26,791 nucleotides of DNA from Sphingobium sp. (lineage in GTDB: Bacteria; Pseudomonadota; Alphaproteobacteria; Sphingomonadales; Sphingomonadaceae): assembly GCA_017745115.1 (NCBI GenBank), contig JAGIAA010000040.1, forward strand, positions 1 to 26,791. Reading direction: 5' to 3'. This document shows, in pieces, positions 14,236 through 21,791 of the stretch (positions are counted from its first letter, which is position 1; the number at the start of each line of letters is the position of its first letter). The notes beneath the pieces are model-generated. The model made no database searches and was not told where the DNA came from. It was given only the letters and a program-made list of their open reading frames with translations. Made by a program: the position numbers and the translations under genes.

Positions 14236-15141
14236 GTGCGCAAACGGGATTTCACTTTCCGGCAGCTCAGCTCGTTCGTGGCGGCGGCGCGCTCCGGCAG
14301 CTTCGCCATGGCAGCCGACCAGCTCGGCATTTCGCAGCCGGCGGTCAGCGATCACATCTGCGCTCTCGAGCAGCATATCGGCCATTCGCTCTTCCAGCGC
14401 CGGCGCGGCACGACGCCCAAGCTCACCAAGGAAGGCATCGACATGCTCCATCGCGCCGAAAGCCTGCTGCGCACCAGCGACGCGATGCTGCGGCCCGAGA
14501 CGCGCAATGGCGCCGACGAACGTGTCCGCATCCGCGTTTCGGTGGGGCCGCGCCTGCGCCAGGTCTATCTCAAGCCCCTGCTGCCGCGGCTGTACGCCGA
14601 ACATCCCAAGATCCAGATCGAACTGGCGCCGGTCATGCCGATGCGCGATATTACGGCCGCGCTGGCCAAGGGCGACATCGATCTGCTGCTCTACACGGTC
14701 GACCGCGTCCCGGAAAATATTCCCAATGTCCAACTGATCGGCGACGTGCCGATCGTGATCGTAACGTCGCCGGAGCTGGCTGCACGCGTCCGCAACGGCG
14801 ACCTGGCGATCGAGGACGTCGCCTTCACTTTGCCCAATAACGGCGTGATCTCGGAGCAGTGGCTGGAACGCCAGCTGAGCGAGGCAGGCATCCTGCCGAA
14901 CAGCCCGATCCGCTACATCGAGTTTTCGGACGTCATCCAGTCGATGGTCGAAAGCGGTTTCGGCGCCAGCATCCTGATGCTCGAGCAGGTGAAGGGGGCG
15001 CTGGAGGAGGGACGCCTCGTGGCCCTCGGCCCGAACCTGACACCGATGAAGCGGATCATCGCGCGCGCGCCCTCGGCGCCACGTGGCACCGAGGTGGTCG
15101 AGCAAAGCCTGGTCCGCGCGTTGCGCGCTGTGGCGGACTGA
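14236..15141 (+). CDS. LysR-family transcriptional regulator
   Basis: This is a DNA-binding regulator with an N-terminal winged helix-turn-helix (about residues 8-65: FTFRQLSSFVAAARSGSFAMAADQLGISQPAVSDHICALE...) and a two-lobed effector-binding domain (about 90-295). GTG 14236, preceded by GGTGGGGAC, gives 301 residues with the standard short N-terminus. An ATG at 14203 in the same frame adds 11 atypical residues and has no clear ribosome site, but cannot be excluded. The stop is one base from the start of a dehydrogenase gene, so the two are co-transcribed. LysR proteins usually act on a divergent target, but here no divergent gene exists, so the dehydrogenase operon itself or a distant locus is the likely target. 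The inducer is unknown. Confidence 0.93.
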   Translation: MRKRDFTFRQLSSFVAAARSGSFAMAADQLGISQPAVSDHICALEQHIGHSLFQRRRGTTPKLTKEGIDMLHRAESLLRTSDAMLRPETRNGADERVRIRVSVGPRLRQVYLKPLLPRLYAEHPKIQIELAPVMPMRDITAALAKGDIDLLLYTVDRVPENIPNVQLIGDVPIVIVTSPELAARVRNGDLAIEDVAFTLPNNGVISEQWLERQLSEAGILPNSPIRYIEFSDVIQSMVESGFGASILMLEQVKGALEEGRLVALGPNLTPMKRIIARAPSAPRGTEVVEQSLVRALRAVAD

Positions 15142-15142
15142 C

Positions 15143-15994
15143 ATGGCGGCCCGGCGCATCGCCCTGATCTCGCCTGGCGCCATGGGGAGCGCTATTGCCT
15201 CGTGCCTGACCGCGGCCGGCCATGACGTGCTGACTTCGCTCGCCGGACGCAGTGCCGCGTCCCGAGCGCGCGCCGAAAGCGCAGGGATGGCGGATGCAAG
15301 CGACGAGCAGCTGGCCGGATGCGACCTGATCCTCTCGGTGGTCCCGCCGGCAGAGGCTGAAGGCCTGGTGGAGCGATTCATGCCGTTGCTGCAGACGCTG
15401 GCCGCGAAGCCGCTGTTCGTCGATGCCAACGCGCTCAATCCCGCCAGCAAGAAACGGCTCGCTGCGCGGCTGGCGGAAGCGGGCATCCGCATGACCGATG
15501 GCGCGATCATCGGCCCGCCGCCAACCGGCGGCAATCGTGCCACGACGACATTTCTGTCCGGCGGCGAGGCGGCGGCCGCCTGCGCCATTCTCGACGTTCC
15601 CGGCTGCGGCGCGACGGTGTTGGACGACGGCGTCGGTGCGGCATCGGCGCTCAAGATGTGCTACGGCGGCATCAACAAGGGCGTCGTCGGTCTGGCGACA
15701 GCCTTGCTGCGCGCGGCCCATCGTCACGGCGCCGCCGACGCGCTCCGCGCAGAGATGCAGCGCTCCATGCCGGACCTTTTCCAGCGCTACGGCCGGCAGA
15801 TCCCCGACATGGTGCCCAAGGCCTATCGCTGGATCGCGGAGATGGAAGAGATTGCAGCCTTCCTCGCCGAAGACGACCCCGCGGGCGGTCAGCTCTTCGA
15901 GGGCATGGCCGGGCTGTTCGCTGCGGTCGAGGCCGACCGGCAAGGCGCGGGCGAGGAGATCTCCGCCCTGAAACGCGCTGTCATTCCGGATTGA
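15143..15994 (+). CDS. NAD(P)-dependent dehydrogenase of the 6-phosphogluconate/beta-hydroxyacid dehydrogenase superfamily (DUF1932 type)
   Basis: This 283-residue cytoplasmic oxidoreductase starts at ATG 15143, one base after the LysR stop. The N-terminal Rossmann fold (1-150) opens with RRIALISPGAMGSAIA, a variant of the family's GxGxMG loop in which the first Gly is Ser. It continues with DLILSVVPPAEA and FVDANALNP. The C-terminal helical domain contains LKMCYGGINKGVVGLATALL (about 170-189), the pattern seen in DUF1932 proteins, with Lys171 in the position of the catalytic lysine region. Substrates in this branch are generally undefined short hydroxy acids. Linkage to LysR suggests an inducible catabolic step. 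Confidence 0.85.
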   Translation: MAARRIALISPGAMGSAIASCLTAAGHDVLTSLAGRSAASRARAESAGMADASDEQLAGCDLILSVVPPAEAEGLVERFMPLLQTLAAKPLFVDANALNPASKKRLAARLAEAGIRMTDGAIIGPPPTGGNRATTTFLSGGEAAAACAILDVPGCGATVLDDGVGAASALKMCYGGINKGVVGLATALLRAAHRHGAADALRAEMQRSMPDLFQRYGRQIPDMVPKAYRWIAEMEEIAAFLAEDDPAGGQLFEGMAGLFAAVEADRQGAGEEISALKRAVIPD

Positions 15995-16075
15995 GAGGCG
16001 CCGACGCCGGTCAGCATTGGGGGAGGGAGAGCGGACCGGCGCCGGCTGGGCGTGAGCCTTGCGGCAATTCTGGTG

Positions 16076-16121
16076 CGGGACCGGCACGGCATGTGGGGGT
16101 GGGAGAACCGTGCCGATCCCG
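16076..16121. terminator. Strong hairpin between convergent genes, possible bidirectional terminator
   Basis: CGGGACCGGCACGG (16076-16089) pairs with CCGTGCCGATCCCG (16108-16121) at 13 of 14 positions around an 18-base loop. A smaller stem, CGCCGGTC/GACCGGCG (16005-16012 with 16034-16041), lies upstream. The pair sits between a plus-strand gene ending at 15994 and a minus-strand gene ending at 16175. There is no clear U-run, so termination is inferred from strength and position. Confidence 0.5.
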
Positions 16122-16174
16122 ACTGGAGGCCTTATGTCGCTGCGACCCGACAGGCGGCCAGAAAACTCAAAAAC

Positions 16175-16870
16175 TCAGGCGATCGCACCGATCGCAATCG
16201 CCCGCATCGCCGCCGAAGTGCGGTCGGCCACGTCGAGCTTCCGGAAGATGCGGCGCATATAGGTGTCGACCGTGCTCGCCGAGATACCGAGGATCGAGCC
16301 GATCACCGAATTGCTTTTGCCGCGGGTGACCCACAGCATGATTTCGCGCTCGCGCTCGCTGAGCGAGGCATCGGTGCCGTGGACCTTGGGCGCCAGCTGG
16401 CGATAGCGCGAATAAGAGAGTTGGAAGGCGACGGCGAGCTGGCCCGTCCATTCCGGCAGGCTGCGCGCCGGCACGGCAAGCCGGACGACCAGCGCCGCTT
16501 CGAGGCCCAGCGGTCCGAAGGACGGCAGGGCCAGCGTCTGGTTGTCGATCAGGACGGCGCTGCCGGCGGCGGCTGCCAGATCCTGGCGCAGCTCGTCCAG
16601 GCAGAAATGGATGGCGAAGGTCGTGGCGACCGTCTCGGCCACGCGGCCGCAGCCGGTCATGTCGATGAAGCCCATCGCCGGGCAGCCGAGCTGCAGGCAG
16701 AAGCCGCGCAGTTCGTCCCACAGGCACGAAATCGTCGGCGCGAGCGCGAGCGACGGGAGCATCTCGATCGTGACGCGCTTGCCGTCGACAACGACGGCGC
16801 GGGCCACGGCCGGACGCACTGTCTGCTCGTCGTGCGAGACGCTTGTGCGGAGTTGGGTCATTTGTTCCAT
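16175..16870 (-). CDS. LuxR-family transcriptional regulator
   Basis: The predicted 231-residue regulator has a C-terminal LuxR/GerE helix-turn-helix at about 168-231: LSEREREIMLWVTRGKSNSVIGSILGISASTVDTYMRRIFRKLDV, with the recognition helix in STVDTYMRRIFRKL. Residues about 40-155 have the size and position of an autoinducer-binding domain (WDELRGFCLQLGCPAMGFIDM), but I cannot see the full set of conserved acyl-homoserine-lactone residues, so the ligand is uncertain. No luxI-type synthase is in the window, so it would be a LuxR solo or an unrelated sensor. An internal ATG at codon 4 (16861) is an alternative start. The overlapping minus-strand frame (16167-16901) is Arg/Pro-rich and not real. 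It is divergent from the winged-helix gene at 17151, across an AT-rich gap. Confidence 0.9.
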   Translation of the reverse strand: MEQMTQLRTSVSHDEQTVRPAVARAVVVDGKRVTIEMLPSLALAPTISCLWDELRGFCLQLGCPAMGFIDMTGCGRVAETVATTFAIHFCLDELRQDLAAAAGSAVLIDNQTLALPSFGPLGLEAALVVRLAVPARSLPEWTGQLAVAFQLSYSRYRQLAPKVHGTDASLSEREREIMLWVTRGKSNSVIGSILGISASTVDTYMRRIFRKLDVADRTSAAMRAIAIGAIA

Positions 16871-17150
16871 GCTGTTGTTGTAGAGGCGGGTTCGGCGACA
16901 CGTCAGTTATTCACGGTAAAACCTATTAGCACCAATTATTCAATTTCAAACGATAATATGTCAGACAATTAAACTGGCTCGATTCAGACGTTTGACGGCC
17001 TCTCATTCGACCGAAAGCCGGCGAAAAAGCGCTGAAAATGGTCTGTTACACGCCGTTACAGCGCGGCAGTTACCGTATCGCTCTGGTTTACGTCGGATGA
17101 TTCGTGACAGTCCTTCTCCATCGCCGAAATGGCTGGAAGAGGATTTCTCG
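16871..17150. promoter_or_regulatory. AT-rich divergent promoter region between the LuxR and winged-helix genes
   Basis: The stretch 16905-16980 is far richer in A/T than the surrounding DNA (for example ACGATAATATG at 16950-16960 and CAATTATTCAATTTC at 16933-16947), which fits two divergent promoters. On the minus strand TTGAAA followed by TAATAG is a possible -35/-10 pair with short spacing. GTTAC repeats at 17045, 17055 and 17069 sit downstream, before the winged-helix gene. Confidence 0.5.
17043..17073. promoter_or_regulatory. GTTAC repeat cluster with CTGTNAC/GTNACAG dyad
   Basis: GTTAC occurs three times (17045-17049, 17055-17059, 17069-17073). The first two lie in CTGTTACACGCCGTTACAG (17043-17061), which is also an interrupted dyad, CTGT.AC ... 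GT.ACAG. It lies 78-108 bp before the start at 17151 and is a good candidate for an operator. Confidence 0.45.
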
Positions 17151-17675
17151 ATGTTCGCTGACACCCCCGGAGACAGTCGTCCGAAGACGGGGATTGAGAC
17201 CGGGCCACAGGCGCAGGATGCGCCGAACGCCCTCGTTCAAGCCCTGAGTGGAACGGGCGGCGGAGTTACCTCCGCTGCGGCGGCTGTACGAATGAACGAT
17301 GGCGAAATTGCGTTGGCCCAGGCCCACCGCACCCTGCAGTTCATTCGCTGCTCCAAAGACTTCTTTCCCGCCATGCGCGACCTGGCCGATCACCCGGGCT
17401 GGGAGATCGTGCTGCACGTCTTCATCGCCGGCCGGGAAGGCCGCGCGATCACCACCGCGGAACTGTGCGACCGCACGGGCACCTGGCGCCCCCTCGCCGT
17501 CCGCTACGTCGAGATGCTTTTCGAGCGCGGCCTCATCGACCGCGACATTTCCGCCGGCAAGCCCGACGCCTGGGCACTCGCCCTGACGCCTTCGACCGAA
17601 GCGCGCCTGCAGGAGCTGCTGTGCAGCTTCTGGAGCGGCTTCCGGGGCCAGTACGAGGCCGACGCGGCGAACTGA
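17151..17675 (+). CDS. Winged-helix DNA-binding-like protein (MarR-like)
   Basis: ATG 17151 is preferred because GGAAGAGGA (17135-17143) lies seven bases upstream; the frame is open to 16992 but that part overlaps the likely promoter. The 174-residue product has a disordered N-terminus (about 1-50, Gly/Ala/Thr-rich), then a helical region (IALAQAHRTLQFIRCSKDFFPAMRDLADHPGWEIVLHVFIAGREGRAITTAELCDRTGTWRPLAVRYVEML...). ITTAELCDRTGTWRPLAVRYVEMLFERGLIDRD has the helix-turn-helix plus wing pattern of MarR-like proteins. The end (SFWSGFRGQYEADAAN) lacks a further domain. Targets are unknown; the GTTAC cluster upstream may be an autoregulatory site. It is divergent from the LuxR gene and may share its control region. 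Confidence 0.75.
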   Translation: MFADTPGDSRPKTGIETGPQAQDAPNALVQALSGTGGGVTSAAAAVRMNDGEIALAQAHRTLQFIRCSKDFFPAMRDLADHPGWEIVLHVFIAGREGRAITTAELCDRTGTWRPLAVRYVEMLFERGLIDRDISAGKPDAWALALTPSTEARLQELLCSFWSGFRGQYEADAAN

Positions 17676-17819
17676 ATTCGGGTCGGGCCGCCTGGTCTGA
17701 CCCGAGGGACATAGCAAACTCTCCTCCGCTTTCGGGGGATGTGGCCGTGCGCAATGCGATTGCGCGCGTTGCTTTGCGTTGTGCTTTCCCCTACGCCTGA
17801 TTCCGGGATTGGGGAAACC

Positions 17820-19574
17820 ATGGAAGCACCCTCACGCCAGGACGTTGAGCGGCAGCTAAGGCTGGTGCTGGCGTCGGCTGAGTTCCAAGCTTCGCCCAAG
17901 CTTTCCGAACTCCTCTACTATCTCGTGACCGAGACGCTGGCCGGCAACAGCGAGCGCCTGAAGGGCTACACGATCGGCGTCGACGTGTTCGACCGCCAGC
18001 ACGACTTCGACCAGGGCGTGGACGCGATCGTGCGCGTGCAGATGGGTCGGCTGCGCAAGCTCCTGAAAAGCTATTATGACGGCTCGGGCGCGACCGACCC
18101 GATCCGCGTCATCCTCATCGCCGGCCGCTATGCGCCGCGCTTCGAGCTTGCCACTGGCGAGGAACTCTCGGACGAGAAGCTGGGGGATCCCTATTCGGCC
18201 CAGGCCGCCTTTGCGCCGCCGACCGAGCCCTCTATCCCAACGGGATTTGCCGGGCACTTTGTGGGCGGCCGCGCGAGCCTGCTCGTCGTCGGCCTGGCCG
18301 TCCTGCTCGCGGCCATCGTCGGCGCGGGGGCCTTTTACTATCTCGGCCCGAAGGCCGGCGCCGGCGCCGGCGCCGCCACGGCGACGGAACGGCCCAACGG
18401 GCCGCTGGTTTATGTTTCCCGGTATCAGGTGATCGGCAAGGACGAGCTGACGGAGCAGCTTGCCGAGGGACTGCAATATGACCTGGTGAACCAGCTCGCC
18501 AAATTCCCGGACATCGCCGTGCTGGGTATCGACACCGTGAGCGGCACCGGATCCAAGGAAGCGCTCGCCAAGCCGCAGGGCGCCGACTTCGTGCTGGGCG
18601 GCGTCATCGAACTCAACGGCGACAGCGTCCGCATTACCAGCCAGCTCAAGCAGACCAGCGACGGCCACATCATCTGGTCGGACCAGGCAACGGCGGACAG
18701 CGTGCGGCCAAGGACGATCATTTCGGTCCAGGCCGACATCGCCACGAACGTGGCCAGCAAGATCGGCCAGACCTACGGCATCATTTCGCAGGCCATGGCC
18801 CAACAGATTTCGACCTCCGCCGACCCCAGCCTGGAGGATTATCGCTGCGTGCTGAACGCTTATGCCTATATGCGGCACAAGACCCCGGAAACGCATCTCA
18901 AGGTGCGGTCCTGCCTCGAAAAGGCCGTCGAGAATTCGCCCAAATATGCAACCGCCTGGGCCCTGCTCTCATGGGTCTATGGCGACGAGGAGCGCTATGG
19001 CTTCAACAAGGTGCCCGGCGAGGACGGCCGGCGGCGATCGCTGCGCGCGGCCGAGCGCGCGGTGGCGGCAGACAGCAACAGCGCCACCGCGCACAGCTAT
19101 CTGTCGGTCGCGCGCTTCCTGCTCGGCGACGACGATGGCGGCGCGCGCGAGGCTGCCGAAACGGCGATCAAGCTCAGCCCCAACGACAGCGAAGTGCTGG
19201 CCGATGCTGCCTTCAACCTCGCCATGCTCGACGGCAGCGAGCGCTCGCGCCAACTGGCGCTGAAGGCGATCAGCCTCAATCCCGGCGGCCCTGCCTGGTA
19301 TTGGGGCGGCCTTGCCATCCATGCGCTCCAGAACGGCCTCAAGGAGGACGCGCTCAAATACGCGCGCCTCAACGTGTCCGATCGGGGGCCGCTGGAAGTA
19401 TATCTCATGGCCGGCGCGCTCCGGCTCGACGGGCGCAACCGGGAGGCCGATGCCGAACTCGCCAGTCTCTACCGGACCCATCCGGACGCCCGGGACCGCG
19501 CCCACATGATGCAGATCCTGCGCGTGCCGCCCAAGCTCGAGCTGCTGATCTTCGGGACGCCGCGCGGGACATAG
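17820..19574 (+). CDS. Membrane-anchored regulator-like protein with FlgO/TolB-like and TPR domains
   Basis: ATG 17820 follows GGGGAAA; an upstream extension to 17739 has no ribosome site. The 584-residue product has four parts. Residues 7-110 form a conserved module (ELLYYLVTETL..., LKGYTIGVDVFDRQHDFDQGVDAIVRVQMGRLRKLLKSYY..., AGRYAPRF) found in front of many TPR or adenylate-cyclase proteins and likely winged-helix-like. Residues 152-175 are one transmembrane helix. Residues about 195-330 resemble the FlgO/TolB N-terminal-like fold (LAEGLQYDLVNQLAKFPDIAVLG). Residues about 345-560 are TPR-like helices. The layout resembles CadC-like one-component sensors: cytoplasmic N-terminus, sensing part outside. 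Direct DNA binding is not shown. No partner gene is adjacent. Confidence 0.82.
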   Translation: MEAPSRQDVERQLRLVLASAEFQASPKLSELLYYLVTETLAGNSERLKGYTIGVDVFDRQHDFDQGVDAIVRVQMGRLRKLLKSYYDGSGATDPIRVILIAGRYAPRFELATGEELSDEKLGDPYSAQAAFAPPTEPSIPTGFAGHFVGGRASLLVVGLAVLLAAIVGAGAFYYLGPKAGAGAGAATATERPNGPLVYVSRYQVIGKDELTEQLAEGLQYDLVNQLAKFPDIAVLGIDTVSGTGSKEALAKPQGADFVLGGVIELNGDSVRITSQLKQTSDGHIIWSDQATADSVRPRTIISVQADIATNVASKIGQTYGIISQAMAQQISTSADPSLEDYRCVLNAYAYMRHKTPETHLKVRSCLEKAVENSPKYATAWALLSWVYGDEERYGFNKVPGEDGRRRSLRAAERAVAADSNSATAHSYLSVARFLLGDDDGGAREAAETAIKLSPNDSEVLADAAFNLAMLDGSERSRQLALKAISLNPGGPAWYWGGLAIHALQNGLKEDALKYARLNVSDRGPLEVYLMAGALRLDGRNREADAELASLYRTHPDARDRAHMMQILRVPPKLELLIFGTPRGT

Positions 19575-19808
19575 CGCCCAGCCCCTTGCTTTTTGCGGCG
19601 CAACATACTAGATGCCCCCTCGATCGATGCGAGGGCTCCGCCCAACCGCAGTCCGGAGTAGCGTGAAGTCCAGCCCATGCGGCGGATCTGCCCGGCACCG
19701 ATCACGACATTCACACAGGCTTCCTTTTTCACGCAGGGTCGCATTTTCGAACCCTGCTTTTGCGCGCGCTTCATGCTGCGCGCCGAAGCCGCACATTGAG
19801 AGTATTTC
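19575..19808 (+). promoter_or_regulatory. Structured leader of the DEAD-box helicase gene
   Basis: This 234-bp gap has no gene. It contains a hairpin CCCTCG/CGAGGG (19617-19622 with 19630-19635). It also contains GCAGGGTCG (19732-19740) paired with CGAACCCTGC (19747-19756, one bulge) followed by TTTT, and GCGCGC (about 19761-19768) paired with GCGCGC (19777-19782). The second has the form of an intrinsic terminator placed 50 bp before the start codon, which suggests attenuation or a short leader RNA. Confidence 0.5.
19732..19760 (+). terminator. Terminator-like hairpin with U-run inside the helicase leader
   Basis: The stem GCAGGGT.CG/CGaACCCTGC with a short CATTTT loop is followed by TTTTGCG. 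It could end transcription from upstream or act as an attenuator of the helicase gene. Confidence 0.5.
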
Positions 19809-21662
19809 ATGTCCTATTTTACTGAGCTCGGCCTTGCCGAGCCCGTCCTGCGCGCACTTGGCACCAAGGGCTATTCCGATCCCACGCCGATCCAGCGCCA
19901 GTCCATTCCCGCGCTTCTCGAAGGCCGCGACCTGCTGGGCATTGCCCAGACCGGCACGGGCAAGACCGCCGCTTTCTCTCTCCCCTCCATCCATCGCCTT
20001 GCCGCCAATCCGCAGCCGCGCAAGCCCGCCGCTTGCCGCATGCTCGTGCTCTCGCCGACGCGCGAGCTGGCCGCACAGATTGCCGAGAACATCCGCGGCT
20101 ATGCGAAATATCTGGCGCTGAACGTCCAGTGCGTGTTCGGCGGCGTGCCCGTCGGCAAACAGGCGCGTGCGCTTGTTCCGGGTACCGACATCCTGGTCGC
20201 CACGCCCGGCCGTCTGCTCGATCTCATCGACCAGCGCGCGCTGACGCTGCGCCATGTCGAGATCTTCGTGCTCGACGAGGCCGACCAGATGATGGACCTC
20301 GGCTTCATCCATGCGCTCAAGCGCGTCGCCAGCATGCTCCCCAAGGAGCGCCAGAGCCTGTTCTTCTCGGCGACCATGCCGCAGGCGATGGCCGATCTCG
20401 GCAAGCAGTTCGTCAACGACCCGGTGCGCGTCGAAGTGACGCCGCAGGCGACGACCGCCGAGCGCGTCGAGCAATATGCGACGTTCCTCAACCAGGCCGA
20501 GAAGCAGGCGCTGCTCACCATCAAGCTGCGTGAAGGCCTGGCCGACGGCAGCATCGATCGCGCGCTCGTCTTCACGCGCACCAAGCATGGCGCCGATCGC
20601 GTCGTGAAGCATCTCGTCACCGCCGGCATCGAAGCCGCCGCCATCCATGGCAACAAGAGCCAGGGCCAGCGCACCGCCGCGATTCATGGCTTCCGCTCGG
20701 GCAGCATCCGGGTTCTCGTCGCCACCGACATCGCCGCGCGCGGCATCGACATTCCGGGCGTCAGCCATGTGTTCAACTACGAGCTGCCCAACGTCGCCGA
20801 GCAATATGTCCACCGCATCGGCCGCACCGCGCGCGCCGGAGCGGACGGCATTGCGATGAGCTTCGTTGCAGCCGACGAGAAGCCTTATCTGCGCGACATC
20901 GAGAAGCTGACCCGCGTCAAGCTCGACGTCATGCCGCTGCCGGAGAACTTCGCGAAGGAAGCCGCGCGCCTCCCCGCGCCGTCGCGCAAGCAGATCCAGA
21001 CCGCCGTTGGTGAAGGCGAGAACCGCCACAAGCCGCATCGCCGCAATGGCCCTGGCGAAGGCCAGCGCCGTGAGCGCCCGGTGCGCGACGCCCAGGATCA
21101 GCAGCGCCGCGAGCGTCCGGCCCGCGACGCGCAAGGTGACCAGCGACGGGAACGTCCGGCCCATGGCCGCGACCGCCGCGAAGGCTTCAGCGACACGCGC
21201 GGCTACGATCCGCTCGGCCAGCTCGAGCGCGACGTTCGCGCGAACCGCGATCAGACCCGCGGCGAAGCCCGCGATGGGGGCCGTCCGCAACGCAAGGTCC
21301 AGGGCGCCCGTCCGTTCGGCGCGCGCGAGGACAATCGCCAGGCACCGCGCCGGGACGGCTTCCGTCCGGACCATGGCCCGCGTGGCGATCGCCAGCGTGA
21401 CGGCGGACAGCGTGCAGAACGCGGCCCGCGCCCCGAGCAGGGCCAGCATGCCGAACGCAGCTATCGCGGCGACCGTCGCCCCGATGGCGAGCGCGGTCCT
21501 CGTGCCGATCAGGGCCGCCGTCCCGACGGCGGTCATCGTACCGAAGGCGGACGTCCGGACAATGGCCAGCGCCAGGGCGCCGGCCGCGGCGGCCAGTTCC
21601 GCGGTGGTCAGTCGCAAGGCGGCCAGGCCGGGCGTCGCAGCCCGGCCGGCCGCTCGCGCTAA
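19809..21662 (+). CDS. DEAD-box ATP-dependent RNA helicase, RhlE-like
   Basis: The 617-residue enzyme unwinds RNA duplexes with ATP, in ribosome assembly or cold-adapted RNA turnover. All core motifs are visible: FTELGL and Gln29 of the Q motif, AQTGTGKT (46-53), PTRELAAQ, ATPGRLLDL, DEAD (156-159), SAT (187-189), LVATDIAARGIDIP and HRIGRTARAG. From about residue 395 to the end the chain is a low-complexity tail rich in Arg, Gly, Asp and Gln, including three 13-residue repeats and a final RGG-like stretch. Such tails bind RNA and can promote condensates. The tail of roughly 220 residues is long compared with minimal RhlE proteins. A structured leader lies upstream, suggesting post-transcriptional control, as known for some cold-induced helicases. 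Confidence 0.95.
   Translation: MSYFTELGLAEPVLRALGTKGYSDPTPIQRQSIPALLEGRDLLGIAQTGTGKTAAFSLPSIHRLAANPQPRKPAACRMLVLSPTRELAAQIAENIRGYAKYLALNVQCVFGGVPVGKQARALVPGTDILVATPGRLLDLIDQRALTLRHVEIFVLDEADQMMDLGFIHALKRVASMLPKERQSLFFSATMPQAMADLGKQFVNDPVRVEVTPQATTAERVEQYATFLNQAEKQALLTIKLREGLADGSIDRALVFTRTKHGADRVVKHLVTAGIEAAAIHGNKSQGQRTAAIHGFRSGSIRVLVATDIAARGIDIPGVSHVFNYELPNVAEQYVHRIGRTARAGADGIAMSFVAADEKPYLRDIEKLTRVKLDVMPLPENFAKEAARLPAPSRKQIQTAVGEGENRHKPHRRNGPGEGQRRERPVRDAQDQQRRERPARDAQGDQRRERPAHGRDRREGFSDTRGYDPLGQLERDVRANRDQTRGEARDGGRPQRKVQGARPFGAREDNRQAPRRDGFRPDHGPRGDRQRDGGQRAERGPRPEQGQHAERSYRGDRRPDGERGPRADQGRRPDGGHRTEGGRPDNGQRQGAGRGGQFRGGQSQGGQAGRRSPAGRSR
21063..21178 (+). repeat. Three 39-bp in-frame repeats in the helicase tail
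   Basis: Units starting at 21063, 21102 and 21141 encode QRRERPVRDAQDQ, QRRERPARDAQGD and QRRERPAHGRDRR. The exact 39-bp period keeps frame, so the tail has probably grown by tandem duplication. Confidence 0.8.
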
Positions 21663-21677
21663 ACCAGAAAATCATCG

Positions 21678-21781
21678 TCACCCCGGGCTCGACCCGGGGT
21701 CCCGTTTCCTGTTGTCACGGAGACGGCGTTTAACGGAATATCGAAAAGAAGCGGGATCCCGGATCAAATCCGGGATGACGG
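21678..21781. repeat. Bipartite palindromic intergenic element (REP-like)
   Basis: CCCCGGG/CCCGGGG (21682-21688 with 21694-21700) and ATCCCGGA/TCCGGGAT (21757-21764 with 21770-21777) form two hairpins whose outer ends are GTCA and TGAC, in mirrored order. Elements of this style (gtcacccc ... gggatgac) are common in sphingomonad intergenic regions. It lies between the helicase stop and the convergent bamE stop, and may serve as a shared terminator. Confidence 0.65.
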
Positions 21782-21791
21782 CAATCGAGCT

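Noticed and set aside
16167..16901. 244-residue minus-strand frame overlapping the LuxR gene
   Set aside because: The frame at 16175-16870 carries the LuxR helix-turn-helix, whereas this one is Arg/Pro-rich.
19608..21617. 669-residue minus-strand ORF opposite the RNA helicase
   Set aside because: Shadow of the GC-rich helicase and its repetitive tail; every DEAD-box motif is on the plus strand.
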